From Clostridiales bacterium UBA2432 (GTDB lineage: Bacteria; Bacillota; Clostridia; Lachnospirales; Vallitaleaceae), in contig DDQW01000074.1 in assembly GCA_002342805.1 (NCBI GenBank), positions 116,506-180,505 of the forward strand: DNA of 64,000 nucleotides. The letters run 5' to 3'. This document shows, one piece after another, positions 17,107-27,545 of this stretch. The notes under the pieces are model-generated. The model was not told the DNA's origin and made no database searches. It worked only from the letters and a program-made list of their open reading frames with translations. Positions within the stretch are counted from its first letter, which is position 1; each line of letters begins with the position of its first letter. A program made the position numbers and the translations under genes.

Positions 17107-17141
17107 TTGCATAAATATTAAATAAAATGTATAATAATAAA
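17107..17141 (+). promoter_or_regulatory. argJ operon promoter with two ArgR-box-like sites
   Basis: TTGCAT (17107-17112) and TATAAT (17130-17135) are spaced 17 bases. TGCATAAATATTAA (17108-17121) and TGTATAATAATAAA (17128-17141) are ArgR-box-like sites 20 bases apart, placed exactly as at argG. The -35, spacer end (ATG) and -10 are identical in both promoters. Confidence 0.65.
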
Positions 17142-17163
17142 AAAGCAAAAAGGAGTATGCCTT

Positions 17164-18384
17164 ATGAATTGGATTACAGATGGAATTACAGCACCCAAAG
17201 GATTTAGTGCAACAGGGATTCATTGTGGAATAAAGCGGAAAAATAAAGATTTAACCATGTTATTTTCAGAAAGGCCTTGTTCATATGCAGGTGTTTTTAC
17301 AAAAAATATTGTTAAAGCTGCTCCTGTAAATTGGAATATGGAGTTGCTAAAACAGAAAAAAGCAATACAGGGTATTATTATCAATAGTGGTAATGCAAAC
17401 GCTTGTACAGGTCGTAAAGGATATGAAGATACAAAAACGATGGCAAAAGTTTATGGAGACAAGATGGGAATTGATCAAGAATCTGTACTTGTAGCTTCAA
17501 CAGGTGTGATTGGACAACCTTTACCCATGGATATAATACATCAAGGAATTGATGAAATTGTTAAACACTATGGCAACAGTCGCCAACATGCAACAGCTGC
17601 CGCGGAAGGTATTATGACAACGGATACTTTTTTAAAAGAAAAATGCCTTCAAATAAAAGTGGACGGAAAAATAATTACAATCTCCGGTATGGCTAAAGGA
17701 TCCGGAATGATCCACCCAAATATGGGAACCATGCTTTCCTTTATTACAACCGATGCAAGCATCGACCAAGAGACGCTACAAACCTTGTTAAAAGAAACAA
17801 TATCCGATACCTATAATATGATTAGTGTTGATGGAGACACCTCTACCAATGACATGGTATTAGTTTTGGCAAATGGTATGGCGTCAAATGCACCCATTCA
17901 AAAGGATACAGAGGGTTATGCGATTTTTAGAGAAGCCTTTTATATGCTTAACCAGGAGCTAGCAAAGTTAATCGTTAAAGATGGTGAAGGCGCAACTAAA
18001 TTTATTGAAGTGACCGTGAAAAATATGCATGATAAAGAAGAAGCACGTAAGATGACTCATGCAGTGATTACTTCAAATTTAGTGAAGACAGCGTTTTTTG
18101 GTGAAGATGCGAATTGGGGAAGAATCCTATGTGCATTAGGTTATTCTGGTGCTGAATTTGATCCCAACCTTGTCGATGTCGATTATGTTAGTCCGGCAGG
18201 GACAATCAAATTATTAGAGCAAGGACAGCCCATTGGCTTTGATGAAGAATATGCACTAGAGATTTTAAAAGAAAAAGAAATCAAGGTCGTTGTTGATTGT
18301 CATCAAGGAGAAGCCGAAGTTACCGGTTGGGGATGCGATTTGAGCTATGAATATGTTAAAATAAATGGAGAGTACAGAACATAA
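17164..18384 (+). CDS. argJ: Bifunctional ornithine acetyltransferase / N-acetylglutamate synthase
   Basis: A 406-residue enzyme that recycles acetyl from N-acetylornithine to glutamate. It is an autoprocessed Ntn-type protein. The self-cleavage site is in GMIHPNMGTMLSF, with the nucleophile Thr at about residue 189; most ArgJ have Ala before this Thr, whereas here it is Gly. INSGNANACTG near residue 75 and GEDANWGRILCALGYSG in the beta chain are family signatures. AAGGAG precedes the ATG. It is the first gene of argJ-argB-argD-carA-carB. No argA or argC lies in the window. Confidence 0.95.
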   Translation: MNWITDGITAPKGFSATGIHCGIKRKNKDLTMLFSERPCSYAGVFTKNIVKAAPVNWNMELLKQKKAIQGIIINSGNANACTGRKGYEDTKTMAKVYGDKMGIDQESVLVASTGVIGQPLPMDIIHQGIDEIVKHYGNSRQHATAAAEGIMTTDTFLKEKCLQIKVDGKIITISGMAKGSGMIHPNMGTMLSFITTDASIDQETLQTLLKETISDTYNMISVDGDTSTNDMVLVLANGMASNAPIQKDTEGYAIFREAFYMLNQELAKLIVKDGEGATKFIEVTVKNMHDKEEARKMTHAVITSNLVKTAFFGEDANWGRILCALGYSGAEFDPNLVDVDYVSPAGTIKLLEQGQPIGFDEEYALEILKEKEIKVVVDCHQGEAEVTGWGCDLSYEYVKINGEYRT

Positions 18385-18395
18385 TGGAGGTTATT

Positions 18396-19262
18396 ATGGA
18401 AAAATTAATTGAAAAAGCAAAGATATTAGTTGAAGCACTTCCCTACATAAAGCAATTTAACGGGAAAATCGTTGTGATTAAATATGGCGGATCGGCCATG
18501 GTTGATGACCTTATCAAAGAAACCGTTATCGAAGATATTGTTTTGATGAAATTAGTTGGCTTTAAGCCTGTTATTGTTCATGGTGGAGGCAAAGAAATTT
18601 CATCGACATTAACAGCAATGGGCATTGATAGCGAGTTTTTTAATGGATTACGCATCACAACCAAGGAAGCTGTCGATGTTGTTGAAATGGTTTTATCCGG
18701 CAAGGTCAATAAAGATGTTGTTCAACTGATTCAAAATCATGATATAAACGCTGTTGGTATTTCAGGAAAAGATGGTAAGACATTAAAAGTTAAGAAAAAA
18801 TATGTAGAGGGCAAGGATATTGGATTCGTTGGTGAAGTAAGTGCTGTGGATACAACATTAATCTATTCATTAATTGAAAATGATTTTATTCCGGTCATCG
18901 CACCAATTGGAACCGATGAAGATGGAGCTACCTATAACATTAATGCAGATTTTGCAGCCAGTGCCATTGCCGGTGCCTTAGACGCTGAAAAATTAATTTT
19001 CTTAACGGATGTAGAAGGTGTTCTTCGAGATGTAGATAATAGTCATTCCTTGATTTCAAAAATTAATATTGATGAAGTGGATCATTATATTAACACCAAT
19101 GTTATCTCTGGTGGAATGATTCCAAAAGTCATGTGCTGTGTCGAAGGAATTGAAAAAGGCGTTAAAAATGTCCATATCTTAGATGGACGTGTTGAGCATA
19201 GTCTACTACTCGAGATCTTTACCAAAAACGGTGTCGGAACCATGTTCGGAAAAGATTTATAA
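18396..19262 (+). CDS. argB: N-acetylglutamate kinase
   Basis: A 288-residue amino-acid kinase that phosphorylates N-acetylglutamate. The N-terminal VVIKYGGSAM, VIVHGGGKEI and C-terminal NINADFAASAIAGALDAEKLIFLTDVEGV are typical. The N-terminal helix (EKAKILVEALPYIKQF) is of the type found in arginine-inhibited hexameric enzymes, which suggests feedback inhibition. The ATG at 18396 is chosen because GGAGG lies five bases upstream. An earlier in-frame ATG at 18384 overlaps the argJ stop and lacks a binding site. Confidence 0.96.
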   Translation: MEKLIEKAKILVEALPYIKQFNGKIVVIKYGGSAMVDDLIKETVIEDIVLMKLVGFKPVIVHGGGKEISSTLTAMGIDSEFFNGLRITTKEAVDVVEMVLSGKVNKDVVQLIQNHDINAVGISGKDGKTLKVKKKYVEGKDIGFVGEVSAVDTTLIYSLIENDFIPVIAPIGTDEDGATYNINADFAASAIAGALDAEKLIFLTDVEGVLRDVDNSHSLISKINIDEVDHYINTNVISGGMIPKVMCCVEGIEKGVKNVHILDGRVEHSLLLEIFTKNGVGTMFGKDL

Positions 19263-19273
19263 GGAGGTTCATC

Positions 19274-20440
19274 ATGGAAGCAAATAAAACATGTATTATG
19301 CATACATATAATCAGTTACCCAATATCTTTACTCACGGTGAAGATGTGTATCTCATTGATCAAGAAGGAAATCGTTATTTAGATTTTGTTGCAGGAATTG
19401 CAGTCAATGCACTCGGATATAGTCATCAAGGCTTAAAAGATGCCCTTCATCAGCAAGTGGATGAATTCTTGCACTGTTCAAATCTTTACTATAATGATGA
19501 GCAATTAAAAGCGGCAAAAAAAATTACAGAAGCGACAAAGATGGATCGTGTCTTCTTTTGTAATTCAGGAACAGAAGCGGTTGAAGCATCCTTAAAGTTA
19601 GCTAGAAAATATGCTAAGTTCAAAGGACATAATGAACGTTATGAGATTATAACTATGAAGAATTCCTTTCATGGGCGAACCCTTGGTGCGATTTCTGCAA
19701 CAGGGCAAACCAAATATCAGGACGGATTAAATCCTTTGCTTCCGGGCATTCAACATGTTACATATAATGATATCGATGCTTTAAAAGAAGCAGTTTCAGA
19801 TATTACGTGTGGTGTCATGATGGAAGTTATTCAAGGTGAAGGTGGTATTATTCAGGCAGACGCGGCATATATACAAGCAGTACGTGACTTGTGTGATGAA
19901 AAAGGACTTGTGTTGATTTTTGATGAAGTACAAACCGGCATCGGACGAACCGGTGAAGTTTGTGCCTACATGCATCATGATGTAAAACCGGATATTATTG
20001 CATTAGCGAAAGGCTTAGGTGGTGGTGTACCTGTTGGTGCCATGCTAGCGACCAAAGAAGTGGCACAAGGATTTAAGCCTGGAGATCATGCAGCAACCTT
20101 TGGTGGGAATCCATTAGCCATGTCTGCGGTTAATGTCGTCCTTGACCAAGTGATGTCAGATGAATTTATGACCCATATTCAAGAAATGGGCGATTATCTG
20201 TCGGAGCAATTGGAACAGTTACAAGCGGACTTTTCATGTATTGAAGAAATACGTGGTTTGGGACTCATGAAGGGAATTGCATTAAATATTCCTCCCATTG
20301 ATGTGGTTAAAAAAGCCTATGATAAAAAGCTACTTATTGTAGGTGCAGGAAGTAATGTTATAAGATTTGTGCCTCCTTTAGTGGTTCAAAAAGAACATAT
20401 TGATGCGTGTATCCATATACTAAGAGAGGTGTTGTCATGA
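19274..20440 (+). CDS. argD: Acetylornithine aminotransferase
   Basis: A 388-residue class III PLP aminotransferase that interconverts N-acetylglutamate semialdehyde and N-acetylornithine. FCNSGTEAVEASLKLARKY, the FDEVQTGIGRTGE segment and the PLP lysine in ALAKGLGGGVPVGAM are clear. The length is normal. AAGGAGG overlaps the argB stop. The 3' end overlaps carA by four bases (ATGA), implying translational coupling. Confidence 0.96.
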   Translation: MEANKTCIMHTYNQLPNIFTHGEDVYLIDQEGNRYLDFVAGIAVNALGYSHQGLKDALHQQVDEFLHCSNLYYNDEQLKAAKKITEATKMDRVFFCNSGTEAVEASLKLARKYAKFKGHNERYEIITMKNSFHGRTLGAISATGQTKYQDGLNPLLPGIQHVTYNDIDALKEAVSDITCGVMMEVIQGEGGIIQADAAYIQAVRDLCDEKGLVLIFDEVQTGIGRTGEVCAYMHHDVKPDIIALAKGLGGGVPVGAMLATKEVAQGFKPGDHAATFGGNPLAMSAVNVVLDQVMSDEFMTHIQEMGDYLSEQLEQLQADFSCIEEIRGLGLMKGIALNIPPIDVVKKAYDKKLLIVGAGSNVIRFVPPLVVQKEHIDACIHILREVLS

Positions 20441-21534
20441 TTGCACGAATTATGTTAGAAGATGGGACCTTATTTGAAGGAAAAAGTTTTGGCAGTCAAG
20501 GAACAATCTATGGAGAAGTCGTTTTTAATACAGGGATGACCGGCTATCAAGAAATCTTAACCGATCCGTCCTATGCAGGACAAATCGTAACAATGACCTA
20601 TCCATTAGTTGGAAATTATGGTATAAATATTGAAGATTTTGAATCCTCGTCAATAAAGGTGTCCGGATTCATTGTCAAAGAATATAGTATTCATCCAAAT
20701 CATTGGCAGATGAATACAAGTCTGAATGACTATTTAATAGAAAATCAAATAATGGGCGTCTATGATGTGGATACGCGAATGTTGACAAAACGCATCCGTA
20801 ATCATGGTGCCATGAAATGTGTTATAACAACGGATGAAACGTTAACGATTGAGGCTTTGCTTGAGGGGTTGGACGCATATACATTTCCAAAAGATATTGT
20901 CAAGAAGGTCTCAACCAAGTCTATACTTCAATATGAACCGGAATCAGGCCAAGCATCAAAACATATTGGGGTTATTGACCTTGGAATTAAAAGAGGCATT
21001 GTTCGTAATTTACGTCAAAACGGATGTCATGTGACCATATATCCTTCAAATACAAGCCTTGAAGATTTGGATATTGAACAGTTTGATGCAGTCTTATTTT
21101 CCAATGGTCCTGGCGATCCCAAGCAGTGTCAAGAAGCAATCGACTTAGCAAAGGATTTAAAAGGGAAATTACCGCTCTTAGGTATTTGTCTTGGCCATCA
21201 AATTCTTGCCTTAAGTCTTGGTGGAGATACATACAAGCTCAAATTCGGCCATCGTGGCAGCAATCATCCTGTGATTGACTTACGGTCTCAAAAGGTATAT
21301 ATGACTGCGCAAAACCATGGTTATGCGGTCTCTAGAGAGTCTATTCCAACAGACGTTGAGTTAACGCATATCAACGTGAATGATGATACAGTCGAAGGAA
21401 TTGTTAGTGAAAAATGGTTTGTTGAATCGGTTCAGTTTCATCCGGAAGAAGGACCGGGCCCAACAGATGCAACGGTAATATTTAAAGAGTGGTTAGACAA
21501 AATCGAAAGGAAAAAAGCAGATGCCATTAGATAA
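20437..21534 (+). CDS. carA: Carbamoyl-phosphate synthase small (glutaminase) subunit
   Basis: A 365-residue subunit that hydrolyses glutamine and channels ammonia to CarB. The N-terminal CPSase domain starts [18 protein letters not shown]. The class I glutaminase domain has the nucleophile Cys in [12 protein letters not shown] and the His/Glu pair in [11 protein letters not shown]. The start is the ATG that overlaps the argD stop (ATGA), with GAGAGGTG upstream; a longer in-frame start inside argD is less likely. The carB start lies inside the last 14 bases. Confidence 0.96.
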   Translation: MIARIMLEDGTLFEGKSFGSQGTIYGEVVFNTGMTGYQEILTDPSYAGQIVTMTYPLVGNYGINIEDFESSSIKVSGFIVKEYSIHPNHWQMNTSLNDYLIENQIMGVYDVDTRMLTKRIRNHGAMKCVITTDETLTIEALLEGLDAYTFPKDIVKKVSTKSILQYEPESGQASKHIGVIDLGIKRGIVRNLRQNGCHVTIYPSNTSLEDLDIEQFDAVLFSNGPGDPKQCQEAIDLAKDLKGKLPLLGICLGHQILALSLGGDTYKLKFGHRGSNHPVIDLRSQKVYMTAQNHGYAVSRESIPTDVELTHINVNDDTVEGIVSEKWFVESVQFHPEEGPGPTDATVIFKEWLDKIERKKADAIR

Positions 21535-24500
21535 ATCAATAAAAAAAGTTATGGTTATCGGATCGGGCCCTATCATTATCGGCCAAGCTGCAGAGTTCGA
21601 TTATGCGGGAACCCAAGCCTGTAAATCATTAAAAGAAGAAGGATTAGAAGTTGTATTAGTCAATAGTAATCCGGCAACGATTATGACCGATGATAATATT
21701 GCCGATCACGTATATATTCAACCATTAACGGTGGATAGCTTAGAATACATTATTGCCAAAGAACGTCCGGATGGCTTGCTACCGACATTAGGCGGTCAAA
21801 CAGGATTAAATATGGCTGTAGAACTTACTGAAGCCGGTGTTTTAGAAAAATATAATGTTAATCTTTTAGGAACCAAGTTAGAAGCCATAAAACAAGCAGA
21901 AGACCGTGAGGAGTTTAAAAACCTCATGATTGAAATCGGAGAACCAATTCCCAAAAGCGAAATCGTCAGTACAATTGAAGAGGGATTGGATTTTGCAGAA
22001 TCTATCGGTTTTCCAATTATTGTTCGCCCGGCATATACCATGGGTGGTCTTGGTGGAGGGATTGCTGATAACCTTGATGAGTTGAAAGAAGTTTTACATA
22101 CAGGACTCATGCATAGTCGCATTCATCAAGTGCTTTTAGAACAATCCGTTGCGGGATGGAAAGAGATTGAATATGAAGTGATGCGTGATAAAAATGATAC
22201 CTGCATCATTATTTGTAATATGGAAAACTTTGATCCGGTGGGCATTCATACTGGGGATAGTATTGTTGTCGCACCGTCCCAAACCTTGAGCGATAATGAA
22301 TATCATATGCTACGTGAGGCCAGTGTAAAGATTATTCGTGCATTAAAAATAGAGGGTGGATGTAATGTACAATTAGCCTTAAATCCTGAGAGCAAAGAAT
22401 ATATTGTCATTGAGGTCAATCCTCGTGTCAGTCGTTCATCGGCCTTGGCCTCAAAGGCAGCCGGTTATCCCATTGCAAAAATAGCTGCAAAAATTGCAGT
22501 GGGCTTACATCTTCATGAGATTCCTAACTCAGTGACAAAAAAAACAAAAGCATCCTTTGAACCGGCACTAGATTATGTTGTTACAAAAATACCAAAATGG
22601 CCATTTGATAAATTTGATTATGCCAATCGCCGATTAGGAACACAGATGAAAGCAACCGGAGAAGTTATGGCAATTGACCGAACCTTTGAAAGTTCTCTTC
22701 TCAAAGCAGTTGTTTCATTAGAAGGTAAGGAAACGGGATTACGTAAAGAATATATGTCCACGTGGCCAAAGGAAATGATTGAGAAAAATCTTGTGGAAGT
22801 AGATGATGAGCGAATTTTCGTGGTTGCAGAAGCACTTCGTCGTGGTTTTGGGGTTGACTATGTTCATCAATTGACAAAAATTGACCCATGGTTTTTAGAA
22901 AAAATAATGAATATTATTCGTACGGAGCAAAAATTAGCCAATGAACCCATGACAGGGGAATTACTTCAAACAGCAGAGAAAATGGGCTTTACAGATACGG
23001 AAATTATTGCTTTATCGGGCAATGAATATGAAATCGTGGATGCCATTCGTCGAGCGCATGGTATGTATCCGGTGTATAAAATGGTGGATACCTGTGCAGC
23101 AGAATTTGAATCATCGACGCCTTATTACTATTCAACCTATGAACAAGAAGAAGAAAATATTATTAGTCGTGGAGAAAAGATTATCGTTATCGGGTCCGGT
23201 CCCATTCGTATCGGTCAAGGAATTGAATTTGATTATTGTTCGGTACATGCTGTATGGGCAATTCAAGAGTTAGGGTATGAATCCATCATTATTAATAATA
23301 ATCCGGAAACCGTGAGTACGGATTTTGACACATCGGATAAACTCTATTTTGAGCCATTATTTATTGAAGATGTCTATAATGTCGTACGAAAAGAAATGCC
23401 AAAAGGCGTTATTGTCCAGTTTGGTGGACAAACTGCAATTAATCTAGCGCCTAAACTTGTGAGTCGAGGAGTTCAGGTTTTAGGAACATCTGTCGAAGCG
23501 ATAGATGTAGCAGAAAACCGTAAACGTTTTGAGCGTTTATTAAGAGAATTGAATATTCCTCAACCCAAAGGTACAGCTGTAACCTCTATTGAGGAAGCAT
23601 TAGACGCTGCACACGATATATCTTATCCGGTCCTTGTTCGACCGTCTTATGTAATTGGTGGTCGCGCCATGATGATTGTATATAATGATGAAGAGTTATC
23701 CGGATATGTTCAAGAAGCAACCGAATTGTCCAGTGAGCATCCCATATTAATCGATGAATATATTGAAGGTCAAGAAGTTGAAGTGGATGCGATTTGCGAC
23801 CGTGAAGATATTTTAATACCGGGAATTATGGAACATATTGAACGAACCGGTGTCCATTCCGGTGATAGTTTCTGTGTTTATCCACCACAAACCCTAGAAG
23901 ATAGTGTTATTGATACAATTATTGAATACACAAAAAAAATCTCGATTGCTCTTCAAGTGAGTGGCCTTGTTAATATTCAATTCGTTGTTAGAGATCATAA
24001 GGTCTATATTATTGAAGTAAATCCGAGGGCATCTCGTACGGTACCGATTCTGAGTAAAGTAACCAAGATACCTATGGTTCAAATTGCTATGGAAGTTATT
24101 TTAGGCAAACGTCTTCAGGATTTAAAGTATGGTGTTGGCTTATTACCGAGTTCCAACCTAATTGCTGTAAAAGCACCTGTTTTTTCTTTTGTCAAGTTAC
24201 ATGATGTTGATGCAGCATTAACGCCGGAAATGAAGTCAACGGGTGAAGTGCTCGGAATTGATTCTAATTATGAAAAAGCCTTGCTTAAAGCTTTTTTAGG
24301 TGCTGGATTTGCTTTCCCCAAACAAGGAAATGTGCTCATCTCAGTTGCAGACAAGGCAAAAGATGAAGTGCTAAAATATGCCAAGACCTTTCAAGAACTG
24401 GGCTTTGGCTTAATGGCAACAGCAGGAACGGCTCAGTTTTTAGAATCAAAAGGTATGGAAGCAAAAAAAGTAGATGGGGACGATTTGCTTGGTGTACAAG

Positions 24501-24715
24501 AACAAATGAAGAATAAAACCATTACCATGATGATTAATATACCGACCAAAGGAAAAGATGTACGTCGAGCTGGATTTAAGCTCAGAAGTTTAGCAGAGCA
24601 TTTAAATATTCCGAACTTTACGTGTTTAGATACGGTAGATGCTTATATCAAAGCTTTAAAAACACAGAGAAGTCAAGAATACATTGACTATGATACTATT
24701 GATTATTATATGTGA
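21521..24715 (+). CDS. carB: Carbamoyl-phosphate synthase large subunit
   Basis: A 1064-residue subunit with two homologous ATP-grasp halves, starting [20 protein letters not shown] near residue 10 and [20 protein letters not shown] near residue 553. The first half makes carboxyphosphate and the second phosphorylates carbamate. A C-terminal MGS-like allosteric domain (from about residue 935, [15 protein letters not shown]) binds effectors. The placement in the arg operon, with matching ArgR-like boxes upstream, suggests this copy serves arginine synthesis rather than pyrimidines. The gene closes the operon; no strong terminator hairpin is visible in the 91 bases before nfnA. Confidence 0.97.
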   Translation: MPLDKSIKKVMVIGSGPIIIGQAAEFDYAGTQACKSLKEEGLEVVLVNSNPATIMTDDNIADHVYIQPLTVDSLEYIIAKERPDGLLPTLGGQTGLNMAVELTEAGVLEKYNVNLLGTKLEAIKQAEDREEFKNLMIEIGEPIPKSEIVSTIEEGLDFAESIGFPIIVRPAYTMGGLGGGIADNLDELKEVLHTGLMHSRIHQVLLEQSVAGWKEIEYEVMRDKNDTCIIICNMENFDPVGIHTGDSIVVAPSQTLSDNEYHMLREASVKIIRALKIEGGCNVQLALNPESKEYIVIEVNPRVSRSSALASKAAGYPIAKIAAKIAVGLHLHEIPNSVTKKTKASFEPALDYVVTKIPKWPFDKFDYANRRLGTQMKATGEVMAIDRTFESSLLKAVVSLEGKETGLRKEYMSTWPKEMIEKNLVEVDDERIFVVAEALRRGFGVDYVHQLTKIDPWFLEKIMNIIRTEQKLANEPMTGELLQTAEKMGFTDTEIIALSGNEYEIVDAIRRAHGMYPVYKMVDTCAAEFESSTPYYYSTYEQEEENIISRGEKIIVIGSGPIRIGQGIEFDYCSVHAVWAIQELGYESIIINNNPETVSTDFDTSDKLYFEPLFIEDVYNVVRKEMPKGVIVQFGGQTAINLAPKLVSRGVQVLGTSVEAIDVAENRKRFERLLRELNIPQPKGTAVTSIEEALDAAHDISYPVLVRPSYVIGGRAMMIVYNDEELSGYVQEATELSSEHPILIDEYIEGQEVEVDAICDREDILIPGIMEHIERTGVHSGDSFCVYPPQTLEDSVIDTIIEYTKKISIALQVSGLVNIQFVVRDHKVYIIEVNPRASRTVPILSKVTKIPMVQIAMEVILGKRLQDLKYGVGLLPSSNLIAVKAPVFSFVKLHDVDAALTPEMKSTGEVLGIDSNYEKALLKAFLGAGFAFPKQGNVLISVADKAKDEVLKYAKTFQELGFGLMATAGTAQFLESKGMEAKKVDGDDLLGVQEQMKNKTITMMINIPTKGKDVRRAGFKLRSLAEHLNIPNFTCLDTVDAYIKALKTQRSQEYIDYDTIDYYM

Positions 24716-24730
24716 TTCATAAAGGAGCTA

Positions 24731-24759
24731 TTGAATTCTTCAATTAATGGTGTTATAAT
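24731..24759 (+). promoter_or_regulatory. Promoter for nfnA-nfnB
   Basis: TTGAAT (24731-24736), a 17-base spacer ending TGT, and TATAAT (24754-24759) give a strong consensus promoter with an extended -10, 47 bases before the nfnA ATG. Confidence 0.7.
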
Positions 24760-24806
24760 TTTTAGAAGTTAATAGGATAAAGCGAATAGGACGAAAGGAC
24801 ATAAAC

Positions 24807-25637
24807 ATGTATAAAATTCTAGAAAAAGAGATTTTAAATGATGCCGTTCAAAAAATGGTCATCGAAGCTCCATTTGTTGCAAGAAAGTGCGAACCGGGGC
24901 AGTTTATTATATTACGCGTTGCTGAAAATGGCGAGCGAATTCCACTTACGATTATGGACTATGATCGTGAAAAGCAGTCAGTTTCAATTGTATACCAAGT
25001 TCTTGGCTATACAACTCAGTTGCTTGCTGAAAAAGAAGTGGGAGATACGCTTTTAGACTTTGTTGGGCCTCTTGGTAAAGCGGCGCCGATTAAAAATCAT
25101 AAACGTGTATTAGGAATTGGTGGTGGCGTAGGAAGTGCACCCTTATATCCACAGTTAAAAAAATTAGCTTCTATGGGCACAGAAGTTGATGTTATCCTTG
25201 GAGGACGTGACAAAGATTTAGTCATTCTCAAAGATGAATTTAAGGATATTTGTAAAAATGTATATTATGCAACGAATGATGGATCATTAGGTCATCAAGG
25301 TTTTGTAACAGATGTACTCAAACAATTATTAGATCAAGGCGAAGAATACGATGAAGTCATTGCTATTGGGCCACTGATTATGATGAAAGCAGTTGTGGAT
25401 ATTACAAAACCTTTGAATATACCAACAGGTGTATCTTTGAACCCTGTTATGATTGACGGCACCGGAATGTGTGGTGGATGTCGAGTAACTGTTGGCGGTG
25501 AGACAAAGTTTGCATGTGTTGACGGACCGGATTTTGATGGTTTACTTGTTGATTTTGACCAAGCTATGGATCGTCAAGCGCATTTTGTGGAAGAAGAAAA
25601 GCATGCATGTCGATTGGATGGTGCGAATAATGGCTAA
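24807..25637 (+). CDS. nfnA: NADH-dependent ferredoxin:NADP+ oxidoreductase small subunit (NfnA-like)
   Basis: A 276-residue flavoprotein of the ferredoxin-NADP reductase / PyrK family. An FAD domain (EPGQFIILRV, RIPLTIMDYD) is followed by an NAD-binding segment (LGIGGGVGSAPLYPQLKKL). A C-terminal [2Fe-2S] region has DGTGMCGGCRVTV and FACVDGPDFDG, showing three Cys plus nearby Asp rather than four Cys, as in Nfn enzymes. Paired with NfnB it would couple NADH and reduced ferredoxin to NADP reduction by electron bifurcation. It could be annotated as sulfide dehydrogenase subunit, but the adjacent GltA-like subunit supports Nfn. AAAGGAC precedes the ATG. Confidence 0.88.
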   Translation: MYKILEKEILNDAVQKMVIEAPFVARKCEPGQFIILRVAENGERIPLTIMDYDREKQSVSIVYQVLGYTTQLLAEKEVGDTLLDFVGPLGKAAPIKNHKRVLGIGGGVGSAPLYPQLKKLASMGTEVDVILGGRDKDLVILKDEFKDICKNVYYATNDGSLGHQGFVTDVLKQLLDQGEEYDEVIAIGPLIMMKAVVDITKPLNIPTGVSLNPVMIDGTGMCGGCRVTVGGETKFACVDGPDFDGLLVDFDQAMDRQAHFVEEEKHACRLDGANNG

Positions 25638-27024
25638 TATGAGAATGACAAAAATACCTATGGCAGAGCAAGACCCATTGGTTCGGAATAAAAATTTTTT
25701 AGAAGTTGCATTAGGATATACGTTAGAAGAAGCAATAGATGAAGCTAATCGTTGTATTGAATGTAAGCACCAACCGTGTAAAAAGGGGTGTCCCGTTAAC
25801 ATAAAGATTCCTGAATTTATTAAAGAAGTCAAAGACGGCAATATAAAAGCAGCCTATGACATCATCACAGAAGATAACGGACTTCCTGCAATCTGTGGAC
25901 GTGTTTGTCCACAAGAAAGTCAATGTGAAAGTGTTTGTGTCCGTGGAATCAAAGGCGAACCTGTAGGCATCGGACGGCTTGAGCGATTTGTAGCTGACTG
26001 GGTTATGGCCAATGAAAAACAGGAACCACCCCATATTAAACCTAATGGTAAAAAAGTAGCTATTGTTGGTAGTGGACCGGCAAGTTTATCCTGTGCGTCG
26101 GATTTATCACGATTAGGATTTGAAGTTGTCATCTTTGAAGCGCTTCATGAATTGGGTGGCGTATTAATGTATGGAATCCCCGAGTTTCGATTACCCAAGG
26201 ATTTAGTTAAGCGTGAGATTGATTTGGTTCTAGATCTAGGCGTTCATGTCGAAAAAAATGTTGTCATTGGTAAGTCATTAGATATCGATGATTTATTTGA
26301 TGATGGATATGATGCCGTCTTTATCGGAAGTGGGGCCGGATTACCTAAGTTTTTAAATATTCCGGGCGAAAATTTGAATGGAGTTTATTCATCGAATGAA
26401 TTCCTAACACGTGTCAACCTGATGAAAGCTTATGATTTCCCCAATAACCACACACCGGTTAAAATGGGCGATAGAGCCATTATTGTTGGCGGTGGTAACG
26501 TGGCAATGGATGCCGCAAGAACAGCCCAACGATTAGGTGCAAAAGAAGTTCACGTGGTATATCGACGTGGCATGGAAGAGTTACCGGCAAGAAAAGAAGA
26601 AGTTCATCATGCGATTGAAGAAGGTATTATTTTTGATTTGTTAAATAATCCACTTGAGATTATTGGTGAAGATGCAAAAGTAACCGGTATGAAGGTCATT
26701 CAAATGGAGCTTGGCGAACCGGATGCATCTGGTCGACGACGTCCTGTTGAGATTCCGGGAAGTGAAAAAATCATTGATGCAGATACAGTAATCATTGCAA
26801 TTGGACAAACACCCAATCCCCTATTAACAGATGCAACCCCAAACCTAGAATTAAACAAATGGAATTGTTTGCAAGTAGATGAAGAAACAATGGAAACAAC
26901 GGTTGCCAATGTTTATGCGGGTGGAGATGCAGTCACCGGAGCGGCAACGGTAATCTTAGCAATGGGAGCCGGAAAAAAAGCGGCAAAAGCGATTTATAAT
27001 AAACTGATTTTAGATAAGAAATAA
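25630..27024 (+). CDS. nfnB: NADH-dependent ferredoxin:NADP+ oxidoreductase large subunit (NfnB, GltD-like)
   Basis: A 464-residue iron-sulfur flavoprotein related to the glutamate synthase small chain. N-terminal Cys clusters (CIECKHQPCKKGCPVNI and CGRVCPQESQCESVC) bind two [4Fe-4S] centres. The FAD site is VAIVGSGPASLSCASDL near residue 140 and the NADP site is AIIVGGGNVAMDAARTAQRLG. The C-terminal VYAGGDAVTGAATVILAMGAGKKAA completes FAD binding. No GltB large chain is nearby, which argues against a glutamate synthase. The ATG at 25630 overlaps the nfnA stop by eight bases; homologues of this type start near MxxMxxxxxPMxEQDP. An upstream in-frame extension within nfnA is rejected. Confidence 0.9.
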   Translation: MANMRMTKIPMAEQDPLVRNKNFLEVALGYTLEEAIDEANRCIECKHQPCKKGCPVNIKIPEFIKEVKDGNIKAAYDIITEDNGLPAICGRVCPQESQCESVCVRGIKGEPVGIGRLERFVADWVMANEKQEPPHIKPNGKKVAIVGSGPASLSCASDLSRLGFEVVIFEALHELGGVLMYGIPEFRLPKDLVKREIDLVLDLGVHVEKNVVIGKSLDIDDLFDDGYDAVFIGSGAGLPKFLNIPGENLNGVYSSNEFLTRVNLMKAYDFPNNHTPVKMGDRAIIVGGGNVAMDAARTAQRLGAKEVHVVYRRGMEELPARKEEVHHAIEEGIIFDLLNNPLEIIGEDAKVTGMKVIQMELGEPDASGRRRPVEIPGSEKIIDADTVIIAIGQTPNPLLTDATPNLELNKWNCLQVDEETMETTVANVYAGGDAVTGAATVILAMGAGKKAAKAIYNKLILDKK

Positions 27025-27031
27025 ATGTATC

Positions 27032-27076
27032 AAAAAAACTGTGCTTAACATATAAAGTGTTAAGCACAGTTTTTTT
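27032..27076. terminator. Bidirectional terminator between nfnB and dgkA
   Basis: An A7-run plus the stem ACTGTGCTTAACA / TGTTAAGCACAGT with a 7-base loop and a T-run. It sits 7 bases after nfnB and 20 bases after the end of the convergent dgkA. Confidence 0.9.
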
Positions 27077-27095
27077 ATGATCATTTACCCGGACA

Positions 27096-27455
27096 CTAAG
27101 AATTAAAGAAAAGTTGAATGATATGAGGAACAAAAATAATCAAACCAATAATTACTGCTGTGATAGCACTTATTAAAACACCGCCGGCACAAATATCTTT
27201 AACAACTTTGACAACATCGTGGTGGTTTGGTTCAAGCCAATCAAGGGTTTTTTCAATGGCTGTATTAAAGATTTCAGATATGATAACTAAAGCAGACACC
27301 AAATGTAAAAACAACCATTCTAAAATGCTGATATCTAAATAAAAACTTAGGATGACCATAAATAAATAAACAATTAAGTGAATTCGAAAGTTACGTTCTG
27401 ATTTAAACGTGAAAATAATACCATCTAATGCATGACGCATGCTTTTTTTAAACAT
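27096..27455 (-). CDS. dgkA: Diacylglycerol/undecaprenol kinase (DgkA family)
   Basis: A 119-residue integral membrane kinase with three transmembrane helices (about residues 31-49, 52-70 and 98-117). The signature region EIFNTAIEKTLDWLEPNHHDVVKVVKDICAGGVL matches DgkA. Gram-positive members phosphorylate undecaprenol as well as diacylglycerol and so recycle the cell-wall lipid carrier. GAGAGGG precedes the ATG. It appears to be a single-gene unit with its own promoter just downstream of nadE. Confidence 0.92.
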   Translation of the reverse strand: MFKKSMRHALDGIIFTFKSERNFRIHLIVYLFMVILSFYLDISILEWLFLHLVSALVIISEIFNTAIEKTLDWLEPNHHDVVKVVKDICAGGVLISAITAVIIGLIIFVPHIIQLFFNS

Positions 27456-27484
27456 GTAATAGCCCTCTCATAGTTAAGTGTGCA

Positions 27485-27513
27485 TTTTTATAGTGGTTAA
27501 GTACTATTGTCAA
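27485..27513 (-). promoter_or_regulatory. dgkA promoter
   Basis: On the minus strand a perfect TTGACA (27513-27508) is followed after 15 bases by TATAAA (27492-27487), or after 17 bases by TAAAAA, about 30 bases before dgkA. Confidence 0.5.
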
Positions 27514-27545
27514 GTGAAGTGTTTTCATGAATAATAGTAAGTGCA

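Noticed and set aside
25492..25629. N-terminal extension of nfnB inside nfnA
   Set aside because: The extra residues do not resemble the family N-terminus, whereas the MANMRMTKIPMAEQDP start does.
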